A stretch of 64,000 nucleotides of DNA. It comes from Williamsia sp. DF01-3. Lineage in GTDB: Bacteria > Actinomycetota > Actinomycetes > Mycobacteriales > Mycobacteriaceae. Both the position numbers and the translations under genes were made by a program. The stretch lies in the NCBI RefSeq assembly GCF_023051145.1, contig NZ_JALKFS010000005.1:4605733-4669732 (forward strand), written 5' to 3'. Of this stretch, positions 54,401 to 63,354 are shown one piece after another (the first letter of the stretch is position 1; each line of letters starts with the position of its first letter). Below the pieces are notes generated by a model that was given only the letters and a program-made list of their open reading frames with translations, made no database searches and had not been told where the DNA came from.

Positions 54401-56425
54401 ATGACGGCGAACGAAGCGGACACCTTCACGGCAACGGACATCGATCCCGAGGTCCGAACCGCAGATCTACCCGAGAAGCACACCCCCGAGGAAGACACCG
54501 AGCTGCTGGCCGACAACCTGCGCATCGCACTCGACGGACGCTGGCGGTCCACCCGTGAAGCGGTGCGAGAGCAGCTGAACCGTTCCGAGTTGCTACCCGA
54601 CCCGTCGCTCCCGTTGGACCAGGCCCGCGCTCGCATCCTCGAGATCATGCGTGAACTGGCCGGTCACGGGTTCCCCCGCGCCGGATTCCTGGAGAAGCAC
54701 GGAGGCACCGGCGACATCGGTGCTTCGATCAGCGCGATCGAACTCCTCGGCTACGCCGATCTGTCGCTGATGGTGAAAGCGGGAGTCCAGTGGGGCCTGT
54801 TCGGCGGCGCGGTAGAGAACCTCGGCACCGATGTCCACCACCAGAAGTACGTACCCGGCCTGATCAATCTCGATGTGCTCGGCTGCTTCGCCATGACCGA
54901 GACCGGACACGGCTCCAATGTGCAGGCCATCCAGACCACGGCCACCTATGACACCGCCACCGGCGAGTTCGTCGTCAACTCAGACACCAAACTGGCACGT
55001 AAGGACTACATCGGCGGCGCGGCAGAGCATGCCAAGGTCGCGGCGGTCTTCGCCCAGCTGGTGACCGGTGGTCCCGACGAAGAACCGACCGGCCGAGGCG
55101 TGCACTGTTTTGTGGTCCCGCTCCGTGACGACGACGGCAACGATCTCCCGGGGATCACCACCAGCGACTGCGGATACAAGGGCGGCCTGGCGGGAGTCGA
55201 CAACGGCCGCATCGTCTTCGACCGCGTACGCATCCCCCGCGAGAACCTGCTCAACCGCTACGCCGACGTCGCCGAGGACGGCACTTACAGTTCGCCCATC
55301 GAGAACGAGAACCGTCGGTTCTTCACAATGCTCGGCACCCTCATCCGGGGCCGGGTCAGTGTGGCGGCCACGGCCGGTGCCGCGGGCCGCAAAGCGCTGA
55401 CCATCGCGACCCGGTATGCATTGGTGCGCAGGCAGTTCGAACAGCCGGACTCCGACGACGAGATCGTCATCATGGACTACCTGGCACATCAGCGAAAGCT
55501 GTTGCCCCTCATCGCGAAGTCGTACGCGCTGGCGTTCGCACAGAACGAGATCATCGAGGAACTGCACGAATTGCAGTCCGCCGAAGACCTGGACGAGGAC
55601 CGTCAGCGTCAACTCGAAGGCGCTGCCGCCGGCCTGAAGGCGATGACCACCTGGCATGCCTCGCACACCATCAACGTCTGTCGTGAAGCCACCGGTGGCG
55701 CGGGCTACCTCGACGAGAACCAGCTGTCGATCATGCGCGGCGACATCGACGTGTTCACGACCTTCGAAGGCGACAACACAGTCCTCACGCAGCTCGTCGC
55801 CAAAGAACTGCTGTCGGCGTACGCGCAAGACGTTCGCGGACTCAACACCGTCGGCTGGGCGCGGTTCATCGCGGGGATGGCCCGCGACGTGTTCCTGGAG
55901 AAGTCCGCTGCGCGCCAGGTGGTCCAGACCCTGATGGACACCTCGGGCGAAGATCCCGAAGAGTCCGAGCTGACCAACCGCGGCACCCAGATCCGGCTGT
56001 TCCGCAACCGCGAAGACCATCTCCTGCGGACCTGCGCCAACCGGTTGCGTCGGGCGACCGACGACGACGCCGATCCGTTCGAGGTGTTCAACGGGGCCCA
56101 GGACCATCTGCTCAAAGTGGGTACGGCGCACATCGAACGGGTGGTACTCGAGTCGTTCATCGAGGCCATCGACAAGTGCGACAGCAAGGCCGGAACCGAA
56201 CTGCTCGGCAAGGTCTGCGACCTGTACGTCTACTCGGCTCTCGAGGCAGACCTCGAATGGTTCCTGATGCACCGGCACATCTCGGTCGAACGCGCAAAGG
56301 CGATCCGACGCGGCGTCAACGACTTGTGTGCGGCACTGCGTCCGCATGCGCGCACGCTCGTCGACGGGTTCGCTGTGCCAGAAGAACTGCTCAAGACAGC
56401 GATGGTCGAAGACCAGCTCAGCTAG
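54401..56425 (+). CDS. acyl-CoA dehydrogenase / acyl-CoA oxidase-like protein
   Basis: A 674-residue FAD enzyme, longer than ordinary acyl-CoA dehydrogenases (about 380-400) and close to acyl-CoA oxidase size. The core has CFAMTETGHGSNVQAI near 170, the FAD/substrate region ATGGAGYLDENQLSIMRGDIDVFTTFEGDNTVL near 440-475 (split here), and a C-terminal helical extension of about 180 residues. ETGHGSN and FEGDNTVL are typical of the oxidase subgroup. It would start beta-oxidation of an acyl-CoA. ATG 54401 is preferred (possible leaderless mRNA); GTG 54383 is an alternative. Confidence 0.88.
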   Translation: MTANEADTFTATDIDPEVRTADLPEKHTPEEDTELLADNLRIALDGRWRSTREAVREQLNRSELLPDPSLPLDQARARILEIMRELAGHGFPRAGFLEKHGGTGDIGASISAIELLGYADLSLMVKAGVQWGLFGGAVENLGTDVHHQKYVPGLINLDVLGCFAMTETGHGSNVQAIQTTATYDTATGEFVVNSDTKLARKDYIGGAAEHAKVAAVFAQLVTGGPDEEPTGRGVHCFVVPLRDDDGNDLPGITTSDCGYKGGLAGVDNGRIVFDRVRIPRENLLNRYADVAEDGTYSSPIENENRRFFTMLGTLIRGRVSVAATAGAAGRKALTIATRYALVRRQFEQPDSDDEIVIMDYLAHQRKLLPLIAKSYALAFAQNEIIEELHELQSAEDLDEDRQRQLEGAAAGLKAMTTWHASHTINVCREATGGAGYLDENQLSIMRGDIDVFTTFEGDNTVLTQLVAKELLSAYAQDVRGLNTVGWARFIAGMARDVFLEKSAARQVVQTLMDTSGEDPEESELTNRGTQIRLFRNREDHLLRTCANRLRRATDDDADPFEVFNGAQDHLLKVGTAHIERVVLESFIEAIDKCDSKAGTELLGKVCDLYVYSALEADLEWFLMHRHISVERAKAIRRGVNDLCAALRPHARTLVDGFAVPEELLKTAMVEDQLS

Positions 56426-56430
56426 AGCTG
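56414..56430. terminator. hairpin at the convergent ends of the acyl-CoA dehydrogenase and DUF3093 genes
   Basis: CAGCTC-AGCTA-GAGCTG has a 6-bp stem that spans the dehydrogenase stop codon, just before the opposing gene end (56434). No T-run is present. Confidence 0.45.
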
Positions 56431-56433
56431 TAC

Positions 56434-57027
56434 CTACGAAGAGTCCTCGTCACCATGTACCGGTGGCGGGGACTTCTTCGGTTTCGGCTTCGGCTTGTGG
56501 AGCGAGTTGGACTTCTTCGGACCCAGTCCGAGGGCGATCGCCTGGTGCGCCTGGGTCAGTTCCGACCGGAAATGGTCGACGTCACGGGCCCACGCCTGCG
56601 CCAGTCTGCCGCTGCGCAACCGGATGCCCACACCCTTGCGTCGCCGCGGCACGGCAGTCAGTTCACCCAGGGCAGGAGCGCTCTCCCACTTCTGATGCTC
56701 GGGGCTGTTGTTCTGCGGAAAGATCTCGTCGATCTCGTCGAGCGCGATGGTTTGAGCGCCCTGACGCAGGGTGGTCTCGGTGAGCCGGACCGTGACGTGT
56801 GAACGAGCCGCGTACACCTGGATGAGCGAGAACCCGCCGATCACGGCGGCAAAGATCAGGAGTGCGAGCCAGTGCACCTTGCCTTCACCGAAGATCTCGA
56901 CGATGAGCAGCGCAAGACACAGAAGCGGGCCGATGGTGACCACCCACCAGCTGCCGCCGGGTTCGTAGAACAAGACCTCGCCTTCGGCCCCCGGCGTCTC
57001 GGGCTCGTGGTCTGTCTCGTCAATCAT
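56434..57027 (-). CDS. DUF3093 membrane protein
   Basis: A 197-residue protein with an acidic N-terminus, the DUF3093 start VLFYEPGGSWWVV, two transmembrane helices (about 28-46 and 54-74), and a cytoplasmic domain ending in a Lys/Pro-rich tail (HKPKPKPKKSPP). The domain resembles PH-like membrane proteins (VRLTETTLRQGAQTIALDEI). Its function is unknown. It is the last of three small membrane protein genes downstream of hemB, a place that holds small membrane proteins in mycobacteria too. Confidence 0.75.
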   Translation of the reverse strand: MIDETDHEPETPGAEGEVLFYEPGGSWWVVTIGPLLCLALLIVEIFGEGKVHWLALLIFAAVIGGFSLIQVYAARSHVTVRLTETTLRQGAQTIALDEIDEIFPQNNSPEHQKWESAPALGELTAVPRRRKGVGIRLRSGRLAQAWARDVDHFRSELTQAHQAIALGLGPKKSNSLHKPKPKPKKSPPPVHGDEDSS

Positions 57028-57039
57028 GGGCGCAGTCCC

Positions 57040-57426
57040 TCACCGGCGAGCGAACCAGGGCTCGGACGTGGGGCGGTTGGCGGTCAGCGAACCGGACAGT
57101 CCGATCAACGCGAAGAGCAGCGCGGGCACCATCGGCAGCGAGTAGAGCATCGAGGCGAAGATCCCGATGGCGACGAGCATCAACGTCAGGACCGACACCG
57201 CCGACCGCCAGCGCGGGTCGCCGGCGTACGCCTGCCGGCCCGCCCACACCAGGGCAGCCCCGACAAGAATGAAGAACACTCCGAAGACCACGCTGGTCCC
57301 GGTTCGCACCAGGGCGATCTGGAACAGACCCCACAGCGCGAGCAGGACGCCGGACGCAAGCCACAACCGATACGCCCACACAACGGTGTTCGGGGGCACG
57401 CCCGGGTTCACGGACTCGGTGCTCAC
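57040..57426 (-). CDS. four-helix small membrane protein
   Basis: A 128-residue protein with four hydrophobic segments (about 18-38, 45-63, 75-93 and 98-112) and short polar ends. No known motif is recognised. The ATG at 57426 overlaps the preceding gene stop as ATGA, so these two are cotranscribed, and the DUF3093 gene follows 12 bases on. A structural or regulatory membrane role is all that can be suggested. Confidence 0.7.
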   Translation of the reverse strand: MSTESVNPGVPPNTVVWAYRLWLASGVLLALWGLFQIALVRTGTSVVFGVFFILVGAALVWAGRQAYAGDPRWRSAVSVLTLMLVAIGIFASMLYSLPMVPALLFALIGLSGSLTANRPTSEPWFARR

Positions 57427-58184
57427 TTGCGTTCTCCTGTATCTGATCCGGCGTCGTCAGAACGTCTCGGATCGGTGTTGCCGGGCTCCGAGGGCGTGCT
57501 GTTGTCCGGACCCGCGGGGTGCTGGTATCCACCCTGCTGGTACCCCGGCGCCCCGTAATACTGCTGCTGATATGGCTGCTGCGGGTACTGCTGGTAGGGG
57601 TTCGGGTAAGTGGGGTTGGGTGGATACCCACTCGGCGGGCCCTGCGGCCACGGCGCCTGCCCGCCCTTGTGCGACTGACTCTTTCGCCACGCCGCCATGT
57701 CTTTGCAGTACTTGTCCGAGTCCCGATGCATCAGCAAGACGCCCGCGCCGAGTGCCGCGACTCCGCCGATGACGGTCGGGATCATCGTCCAATGATCGGC
57801 CTCCTCGATGAAGAACGCCGACACGGTCTGCACAACAAGATAGAAACTGACGAAACCGAGAACCAGGCGGGCCCAATTGCGCCCGGAGCGGGCGAGCCAC
57901 GCGAGCACCCCGAACACTGCGGCGAGGGTCAGCCCCACGATGACGTACACCACCCAGATGGCGCCATCAGGGAGTTCACCCTCAGGCATGTCCCGGGACA
58001 CCTCGTCGGCGGCGTCGAAGGCCACTTGGTACTGACCACCGAAAACCACGCACTGCGCCAAGATGATCAGCGCCCACAGTTCGGTGGCGATGGCCATCGG
58101 GCTGGCCAGAGCCGGCTTGTTCGGTGACTCGGGCGAGGAGCCGCCGTACGGGCCCTGGCTGTAGGACGGTGGAGTCACGGACAT
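57423..58184 (-). CDS. membrane protein with Pro/Gln/Tyr-rich tail
   Basis: A 253-residue protein with a short Pro/Ser/Gly-rich N-terminus, four transmembrane helices (about 30-50, 76-97, 104-125 and 132-150) and a long disordered tail rich in Pro, Tyr, Gln and Gly (YPNPYQQYPQQPYQQQYYGA). Such tails occur in actinobacterial envelope proteins of unknown function. ATG 58184 gives MSVTPPSYSQGPYGG; the frame is open to 58277. It lies 133 bases downstream of hemB, in the same orientation. Confidence 0.72.
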   Translation of the reverse strand: MSVTPPSYSQGPYGGSSPESPNKPALASPMAIATELWALIILAQCVVFGGQYQVAFDAADEVSRDMPEGELPDGAIWVVYVIVGLTLAAVFGVLAWLARSGRNWARLVLGFVSFYLVVQTVSAFFIEEADHWTMIPTVIGGVAALGAGVLLMHRDSDKYCKDMAAWRKSQSHKGGQAPWPQGPPSGYPPNPTYPNPYQQYPQQPYQQQYYGAPGYQQGGYQHPAGPDNSTPSEPGNTDPRRSDDAGSDTGERK

Positions 58185-58317
58185 GGGCACCAGCCTAGAG
58201 GTCGGGCGGGCGGCTGCGCGCGGGCGTCGGACGGGTGTGCGGATGTGGCCGCCCGCGACGACAAGAGGGGCCCGCACGACGGCGACAAGGGCCGGCGCGA
58301 GGCGGGCAGACGCACGG

Positions 58318-59298
58318 TCACCGGAGTTTGTCGGCGACCTCGTGCGCCCAGTACGTCAGCACGATGTCGGCACCGGCGCGCCGGATGGAGGTGAGTGACT
58401 CGACGATGGCGGCATCGCGGTCGATCCAGCCGCGCTCGGCCGCCGCGGTGATCATCGCGTACTCCCCCGAGATCTGGTACGCCGCGACCGGGACATCGGC
58501 CACGTCGGCCACCCGTCGCAACACGTCCAGGTACGACATGGCCGGTTTCACCATCACGATGTCGGCGCCCTCGGACAGGTCGAGTTCGAGTTCGCGCATC
58601 GCCTCGCGGAGGTTGGCGGGATCCTGCTGGTAGGACTTGCGGTCGCCACGCAGCGACGAGCCGACGGCCTCCCGGAACGGGCCGTAAAAGGCCGACGAGT
58701 ACTTGGCGGTGTAGGCGAGGATCCCGGTGTCGGTGTATCCCGCGTCATCGAGTGCCGAACGGATCACGGCCACCTGACCGTCCATCATCCCGCTCGGCCC
58801 CACCAGGTGGGCGCCCGACTGCGCCTGCACCACAGCCATCTCGGCGTAGCGCAACAGGGTGGCGTCGTTGTCGACTGTGCCGTCATCGGCGAGCACACCG
58901 CAGTGCCCGTGGTCGGTGAACTCGTCGAGGCAGGTGTCGGCCATCAGGACAGTCGAATCGCCGAGCTCGGACGTCAGGAGTCGCAGAGCCGCATTGAGCA
59001 CGCCGTCCGGATCGGTCCCGACGCTCCCGACGGCATCCTTGTCGCCCTCGGCAGGAACACCGAAGAGCATCAGACCACCCACACCGGATTCCACTGCCGC
59101 GACCGCGGCCTCACGAAGCGAATCCGGCGTGTGCTGGACGACCCCGGGCATGCTGCTGATGGGCCGCGGCTCGTCGATCCCGTCGGCCACGAACATCGGC
59201 AACACCAGATGCCTTGGCTCCAAGGAGGTTTCGGCGACCATCCGGCGCATGGCCGGAGTGGTACGAAGACGCCTGGGACGATCGATCGGTGAGGTCAT
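58318..59298 (-). CDS. hemB: delta-aminolevulinic acid dehydratase (porphobilinogen synthase) HemB
   Basis: HemB condenses two 5-aminolevulinates to porphobilinogen. The 326-residue protein has both active-site lysines: K199 in [17 protein letters not shown] and K251 in [15 protein letters not shown]. The metal-site region is [16 protein letters not shown] (121-136): the usual zinc CxC pair reads C-L-D, keeping only the first and third cysteines. This is a mixed form between the Zn- and Mg-type sites. ATG 59298 lies 10 bases after the hemD gene. It is last of the heme genes in the operon. Confidence 0.95.
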   Translation of the reverse strand: MTSPIDRPRRLRTTPAMRRMVAETSLEPRHLVLPMFVADGIDEPRPISSMPGVVQHTPDSLREAAVAAVESGVGGLMLFGVPAEGDKDAVGSVGTDPDGVLNAALRLLTSELGDSTVLMADTCLDEFTDHGHCGVLADDGTVDNDATLLRYAEMAVVQAQSGAHLVGPSGMMDGQVAVIRSALDDAGYTDTGILAYTAKYSSAFYGPFREAVGSSLRGDRKSYQQDPANLREAMRELELDLSEGADIVMVKPAMSYLDVLRRVADVADVPVAAYQISGEYAMITAAAERGWIDRDAAIVESLTSIRRAGADIVLTYWAHEVADKLR

Positions 59299-59308
59299 GT
59301 CCTCCAGC

Positions 59309-61011
59309 CTACGAGCGTGAGCGGCGGGCCTTCTTGCGCGGCGGAGGCAGCGCACCTTCGGCACGCAGGCGAGCGGCGTGCTCGGCGAGCGCGTCCACCA
59401 ACTCGTGCACCGATGCGTTCTCCGGCCGCACGTCGACCCGCAGGCCGAACTCGGTGGCGGTCTCGGCCGTCTTCGGACCGATGCACGCAACGATGGTGCG
59501 GGCGTGCGGTTTACCCGCGATACCCACCAGGTTGCGCACCGTGGAACTCGAGGTGAAGCAGACCGCGTCGAACCCACCGGTCTTGATCATCTCGCGGGTC
59601 TCGGCGGGCGGCGGCGCGGCGCGGACCGTGCGGTACGCGGTGACGTCGTCGATCTCCCAGCCACGGCCACGCAGCCCCTCCGAGAGCGTCTCGGTGGCGA
59701 TGTCGGCACGGGGCAGCAGGATCCGGTTCACCGGATCGAAGACGTCGTCGTACGGCGGGAAGTCCTCGAGCAGGCCCAGCGAGGACTGCTCGCCCGAGGG
59801 CAGCAGCTCGGGGTTGATGCCGAAGCCGCGCACCTTCTCCGCAGTCGCCTCGCCCACACAGGCGATCTTCACACCACTGAAAGCTCGTGCGTCCAAACCG
59901 AACTCGGCAAACTTGTCCCAGACTGCGCGGACAGCGTTCGTGGAGGTGAACACCACCCACTGGTAGCGGCCGTCCACCAAGCCCTTGACAGCACGTTCCA
60001 TCTGGGCGGGACTACGCGGCGGTTCCACCGCGATCGTCGGGACCTCCATCGGGATGGCGCCGTGCGTGACCAGCCGATCGGACATGTCGCCGGCCTGGTC
60101 CTTGGTACGCGGCACCAGTACGGTCCAGCCGTACAGCGCGCGCGATTCCCACCAGCTCAACTTGCCGCGCTGGGTGACCACCTTGCCGATGGTGACGATC
60201 AGCGGTCCGGTGAGGGCGCTTCCGCTCTCGTTGAGCGTGGCCAGCGTCGCCTCGATGGTGCGCTGCTGGCAGGTGGTGCCGTTGACGGTGATGGCGGCCG
60301 GGGTTTGTGCGGCCAGGCCGTGCTCGGTGAGTGCACTGGCGGTCTCGGCGAGATGACCCGAGGTGGCATGGAGCACAAGAGGTCCGGGAGCGGCAGCGAG
60401 TGCCGCCCAATCGACCTCTCCGCGGACATCGGCCTCGGTATGCCCTGAACCCAGCGGCATACCCGCGTAGCTCGGCACAGCGGCCGTCGCGGGCAGTCCC
60501 GGGATGACCTCGAACTGCACCTGGGTACGGGCGACGGCGTTCACCTCGGCCAGCACGGCATCGGTGGTCAGAGGGTCGCCGGCCACCAGCCGGACGACGT
60601 CGTGGCCGTCCTTGGCGGTGGCGACGAGGGTCTTGGCGACCTCGGCGGGATCACCCAGCGCGGGACGCACATTGCCCATCGAGTCGTCTGCCGAATCGGC
60701 ACCGGACCCGGATGCGACAGTGCCGTCGGCGTCCTGGGGATCACCCCCTGCGAATCGCGTTGCTCGCCGCCGCTAATGTCTTGTTTGCCCGAGCGGGTCG
60801 CACCGGTCGACGAACTCTTCGATGAGGCCTGGTCACCCCAGCCGACACCGATCTGTTCGACGACCGCGGACGGTACGTCGGGATCGATGAACACCGTGAC
60901 GGCGTTCTCGATCGCGGTCCGGGCGCGGACGGTCAGCAGTCCGGGGTCGCCCGGCCCTGCCCCGACAAAGAGAATGCGACCGGGGGTGGTGGCCTTTTTG
61001 TTACGGCTCAT
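59309..61011 (-). CDS. hemD: fused uroporphyrinogen-III methyltransferase-like / uroporphyrinogen-III synthase (HemD), frameshifted as given
   Basis: Conceptually 567 residues, close to the 565 of mycobacterial HemD. The N-terminal part has the SUMT-like SAM motif [15 protein letters not shown], a variable Ser/Gly/Asp linker, then [15 protein letters not shown] and [15 protein letters not shown]. The C-terminal half (from about residue 300) is uroporphyrinogen-III synthase ([34 protein letters not shown]), which cyclises hydroxymethylbilane. The frame from ATG 61011 (AGGAG upstream) breaks in the linker at the C5 run 60744-60748; one extra base restores it. A second ATG at 60679 begins the downstream frame. 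An essential gene, so base-call error is likely. Confidence 0.9.
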
Positions 61012-61056
61012 GCTCAGCACTCCTGCCCCGTGGGGCTGTAGCTCGGCCCACTGTTT

Positions 61057-61992
61057 CTAGAGAAGCTGTCTTGCTCCCTGATCCAGCAGTTCTGCGGCGA
61101 GTTCTCGGCCCAGTTCGGCTGCCCGTTCCACCGGACCCACCACCGAGGCCTTGACCGCGTCCGATCCGTCTTCGGCCACGACCGTCGCCCTCAGCGACAG
61201 CTCGGTGAAAATGCGTCCGTCCTCGTCAATCGACTCGACCACCTCGGCCATCGCACCGACCGGGGCGGTGCATCCGGCCTCGAGGGCCCCCAGCACCGCA
61301 CGTTCGGCGTCAATCGCCGCACGGGTGGACGGATCGTCCAACTCGGCGAGAATGCTCACCAGTCGGGCATCGTCTGCGCGGCACTCCACGGCCAAGGCGC
61401 CCTGTGCGGGCGCCGGCAGCATCTGAACCGGATCCAGCGCTTCGGTGACCTCGTCGGCCCGTCCGATGCGTACCAGTCCTGCTCGAGCCACTACCACCGC
61501 GTCGAGTTCGCCGCTCGCGACTTTGCCCAACCGAGAATCAAGGTTGCCTCGTAGGGGGCGGATTTCCAAACCGAGACCCAATGCTCTAAGCTGCGCCGCC
61601 CGGCGCGGCGCGGAGGTGCCGACAGTGGCTCCCGGCAGTAGCTCGCCGAGCACCTTGCCACCCGCTGCGACCAGCGCATCTCGCGGATCTTCGCGGGGTG
61701 GGATGGCAGCGATGTGCAGCCCGGGTTCAGGGGCCGTCGGGAGATCCTTGTAGGAGTGCACGGCGACGTCTACTTCGCCCGCGGTCAACGCCAGCCGGAT
61801 CGCCGTGGTGAACACCCCGACGCCGATCTGCTGGACGGGTGCGGCCGACAGGTCGCCTGCGGTCTTGATGATCACCAGTTCGGCAGGATGGCCGGCCTTG
61901 ATCAGTGCGTCGCGGATGTCGCCGGCCTGGGTGGTGGCCAGCAGCGAACCACGGGTGCCGATACGGATCGGACTCGTCTCGTCGGTGCTCAA
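61057..61992 (-). CDS. hemC: hydroxymethylbilane synthase (porphobilinogen deaminase) HemC
   Basis: HemC links four porphobilinogens into hydroxymethylbilane on a dipyrromethane cofactor. The 311-residue protein has the N-terminal [15 protein letters not shown], the catalytic Asp region [10 protein letters not shown] near residue 80, the Arg-rich [10 protein letters not shown] near 127, and the cofactor-binding C241 in [14 protein letters not shown]. It is of normal length. It starts at ATG 61992, 3 bases after hemA ends, and is 45 bases from hemD. Confidence 0.95.
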   Translation of the reverse strand: MSTDETSPIRIGTRGSLLATTQAGDIRDALIKAGHPAELVIIKTAGDLSAAPVQQIGVGVFTTAIRLALTAGEVDVAVHSYKDLPTAPEPGLHIAAIPPREDPRDALVAAGGKVLGELLPGATVGTSAPRRAAQLRALGLGLEIRPLRGNLDSRLGKVASGELDAVVVARAGLVRIGRADEVTEALDPVQMLPAPAQGALAVECRADDARLVSILAELDDPSTRAAIDAERAVLGALEAGCTAPVGAMAEVVESIDEDGRIFTELSLRATVVAEDGSDAVKASVVGPVERAAELGRELAAELLDQGARQLL

Positions 61993-61995
61993 GTC

Positions 61996-63354
61996 CTACC
62001 GGGCCTTTCCGTCTGTGTCGCCGAGTCCGGCAGTGTCCCCGAGCCCGACCTCCGGTGCCGACACCGATTCGGCCGCACCGGGCTTGAGTTCGAAGAGTTC
62101 GCGGAGAGCTTCGGCGTAGGTATCGCCCTGCGGCGTGCTCGCGAGTTGTTTGACCCGCACCGTCGGCGCGTGCAGCAACTTGTCGACCACTCGCCGGACG
62201 GTCTTGGCGACCTCGTCGCGCTGCGGGTCGTCCAGACCCGGCAACCGGCTCTCGAGTCGGAGGATCTCCGCCTGGACCACCTCGGCGGCGCGCTGCCGCA
62301 GCGCGGTGACCGTGGGGGTGACCTCGGCCTGACGCTGATGCATCAGGTAGTCGGCCAGCTCACCCAGGACGATCTCGCGGGCGGCGAACTCGTCGGCATC
62401 GGCGGCCTTGGTGGCCTCATCGCCACGCAGACCCTCGATATCGATGATGTGGACACCGGGTAGCCGACCGGCCGCAGGATCGACGTTACGAGGCAATCCC
62501 AGGTCGCAGATCACCAACGGTTTGTTGTTCTCGCGACGGGCGAGCGCCGAATGCACCTCACCGACACCGACGACCGCGCCGATGGTTCCGGTACAGGTCA
62601 CCAGCACGTCGGCGCCGATCAGCGCGTCGGTCATGTCGTCGAAACGCACCGCCCGCGCGGGGATGCCGTGGTTCTTGGTGACGTTGGCTGCCAGATGCTG
62701 TGCCTTCTCGAACGTGCGGTTGACGACCACCAGCTCCGACACCCCCGACCGGGCCAGGTGGGCGGCGGCCAGGCCGCCCATCGCGCCGGCTCCGAGGACA
62801 ACGGCAGAGGTGATGTCGCCGTCGAGAATGCTGCGCGCGCGCTCGAGCGACACCGACACAACCGATGCACCGGCGCGGTCGAGCCCGGTCTCGCTGTGGA
62901 CGCGTTTGCCCACCCGCAACGCCTGCTGCGCCAGCTCGTGTAGCACTCGCCCGGCCGAGCGGTTCGCGTCGGCGCTGGCGTAGGACGACCGGATCTGGCC
63001 GAGGATCTGCTGCTCGCCCACCACCATCGAGTCCAGGCCCGCGGCGACCGAGAACAGGTGCTCGACAACGGCTTCGGAGTACCGCACGTAGGCGTACTTG
63101 GTCATCTCGTTGACCGTCATGCCCGAGTGTTTGCCCATCACCTCACCCACGGCCTCGAGGGCCGGGTGGAAGGCGTCGACCACGGCGTAGACCTCGACGC
63201 GGTTGCACGTCGAGACGATCATCGCCTCACTGATCTGCGGGCTGGCCAGCAGATCGTCGATGATCTTCGGACGGTCGTCGTCGGTGACGGCGAGTCGCTC
63301 GAGGATCGGTACCGGCGCGCTGCGATGCGATACGCCGAACAGGAAAATACTCAC
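61996..63354 (-). CDS. hemA: glutamyl-tRNA reductase HemA
   Basis: HemA reduces glutamyl-tRNA(Glu) to glutamate-1-semialdehyde with NADPH, the first step of the C5 route. The 452-residue protein has the nucleophilic C50 in [10 protein letters not shown], the NADPH-binding [20 protein letters not shown] near 185, [16 protein letters not shown] near 120, and a C-terminal dimerisation helix. The Gly/Asp/Glu-rich last 30 residues are variable. Its ATG overlaps the rex stop as ATGA, placing heme synthesis under a redox-responsive operon context. Confidence 0.95.
   Translation of the reverse strand: MSIFLFGVSHRSAPVPILERLAVTDDDRPKIIDDLLASPQISEAMIVSTCNRVEVYAVVDAFHPALEAVGEVMGKHSGMTVNEMTKYAYVRYSEAVVEHLFSVAAGLDSMVVGEQQILGQIRSSYASADANRSAGRVLHELAQQALRVGKRVHSETGLDRAGASVVSVSLERARSILDGDITSAVVLGAGAMGGLAAAHLARSGVSELVVVNRTFEKAQHLAANVTKNHGIPARAVRFDDMTDALIGADVLVTCTGTIGAVVGVGEVHSALARRENNKPLVICDLGLPRNVDPAAGRLPGVHIIDIEGLRGDEATKAADADEFAAREIVLGELADYLMHQRQAEVTPTVTALRQRAAEVVQAEILRLESRLPGLDDPQRDEVAKTVRRVVDKLLHAPTVRVKQLASTPQGDTYAEALRELFELKPGAAESVSAPEVGLGDTAGLGDTDGKAR

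Noticed and set aside
60568-60679. Two separate hemD genes (a short methyltransferase-like protein and a downstream synthase starting at 60679)
   Set aside because: The frames join exactly with a one-base edit in a C5 run, and fused HemD of matching length is the norm in relatives. Kept only as an alternative.
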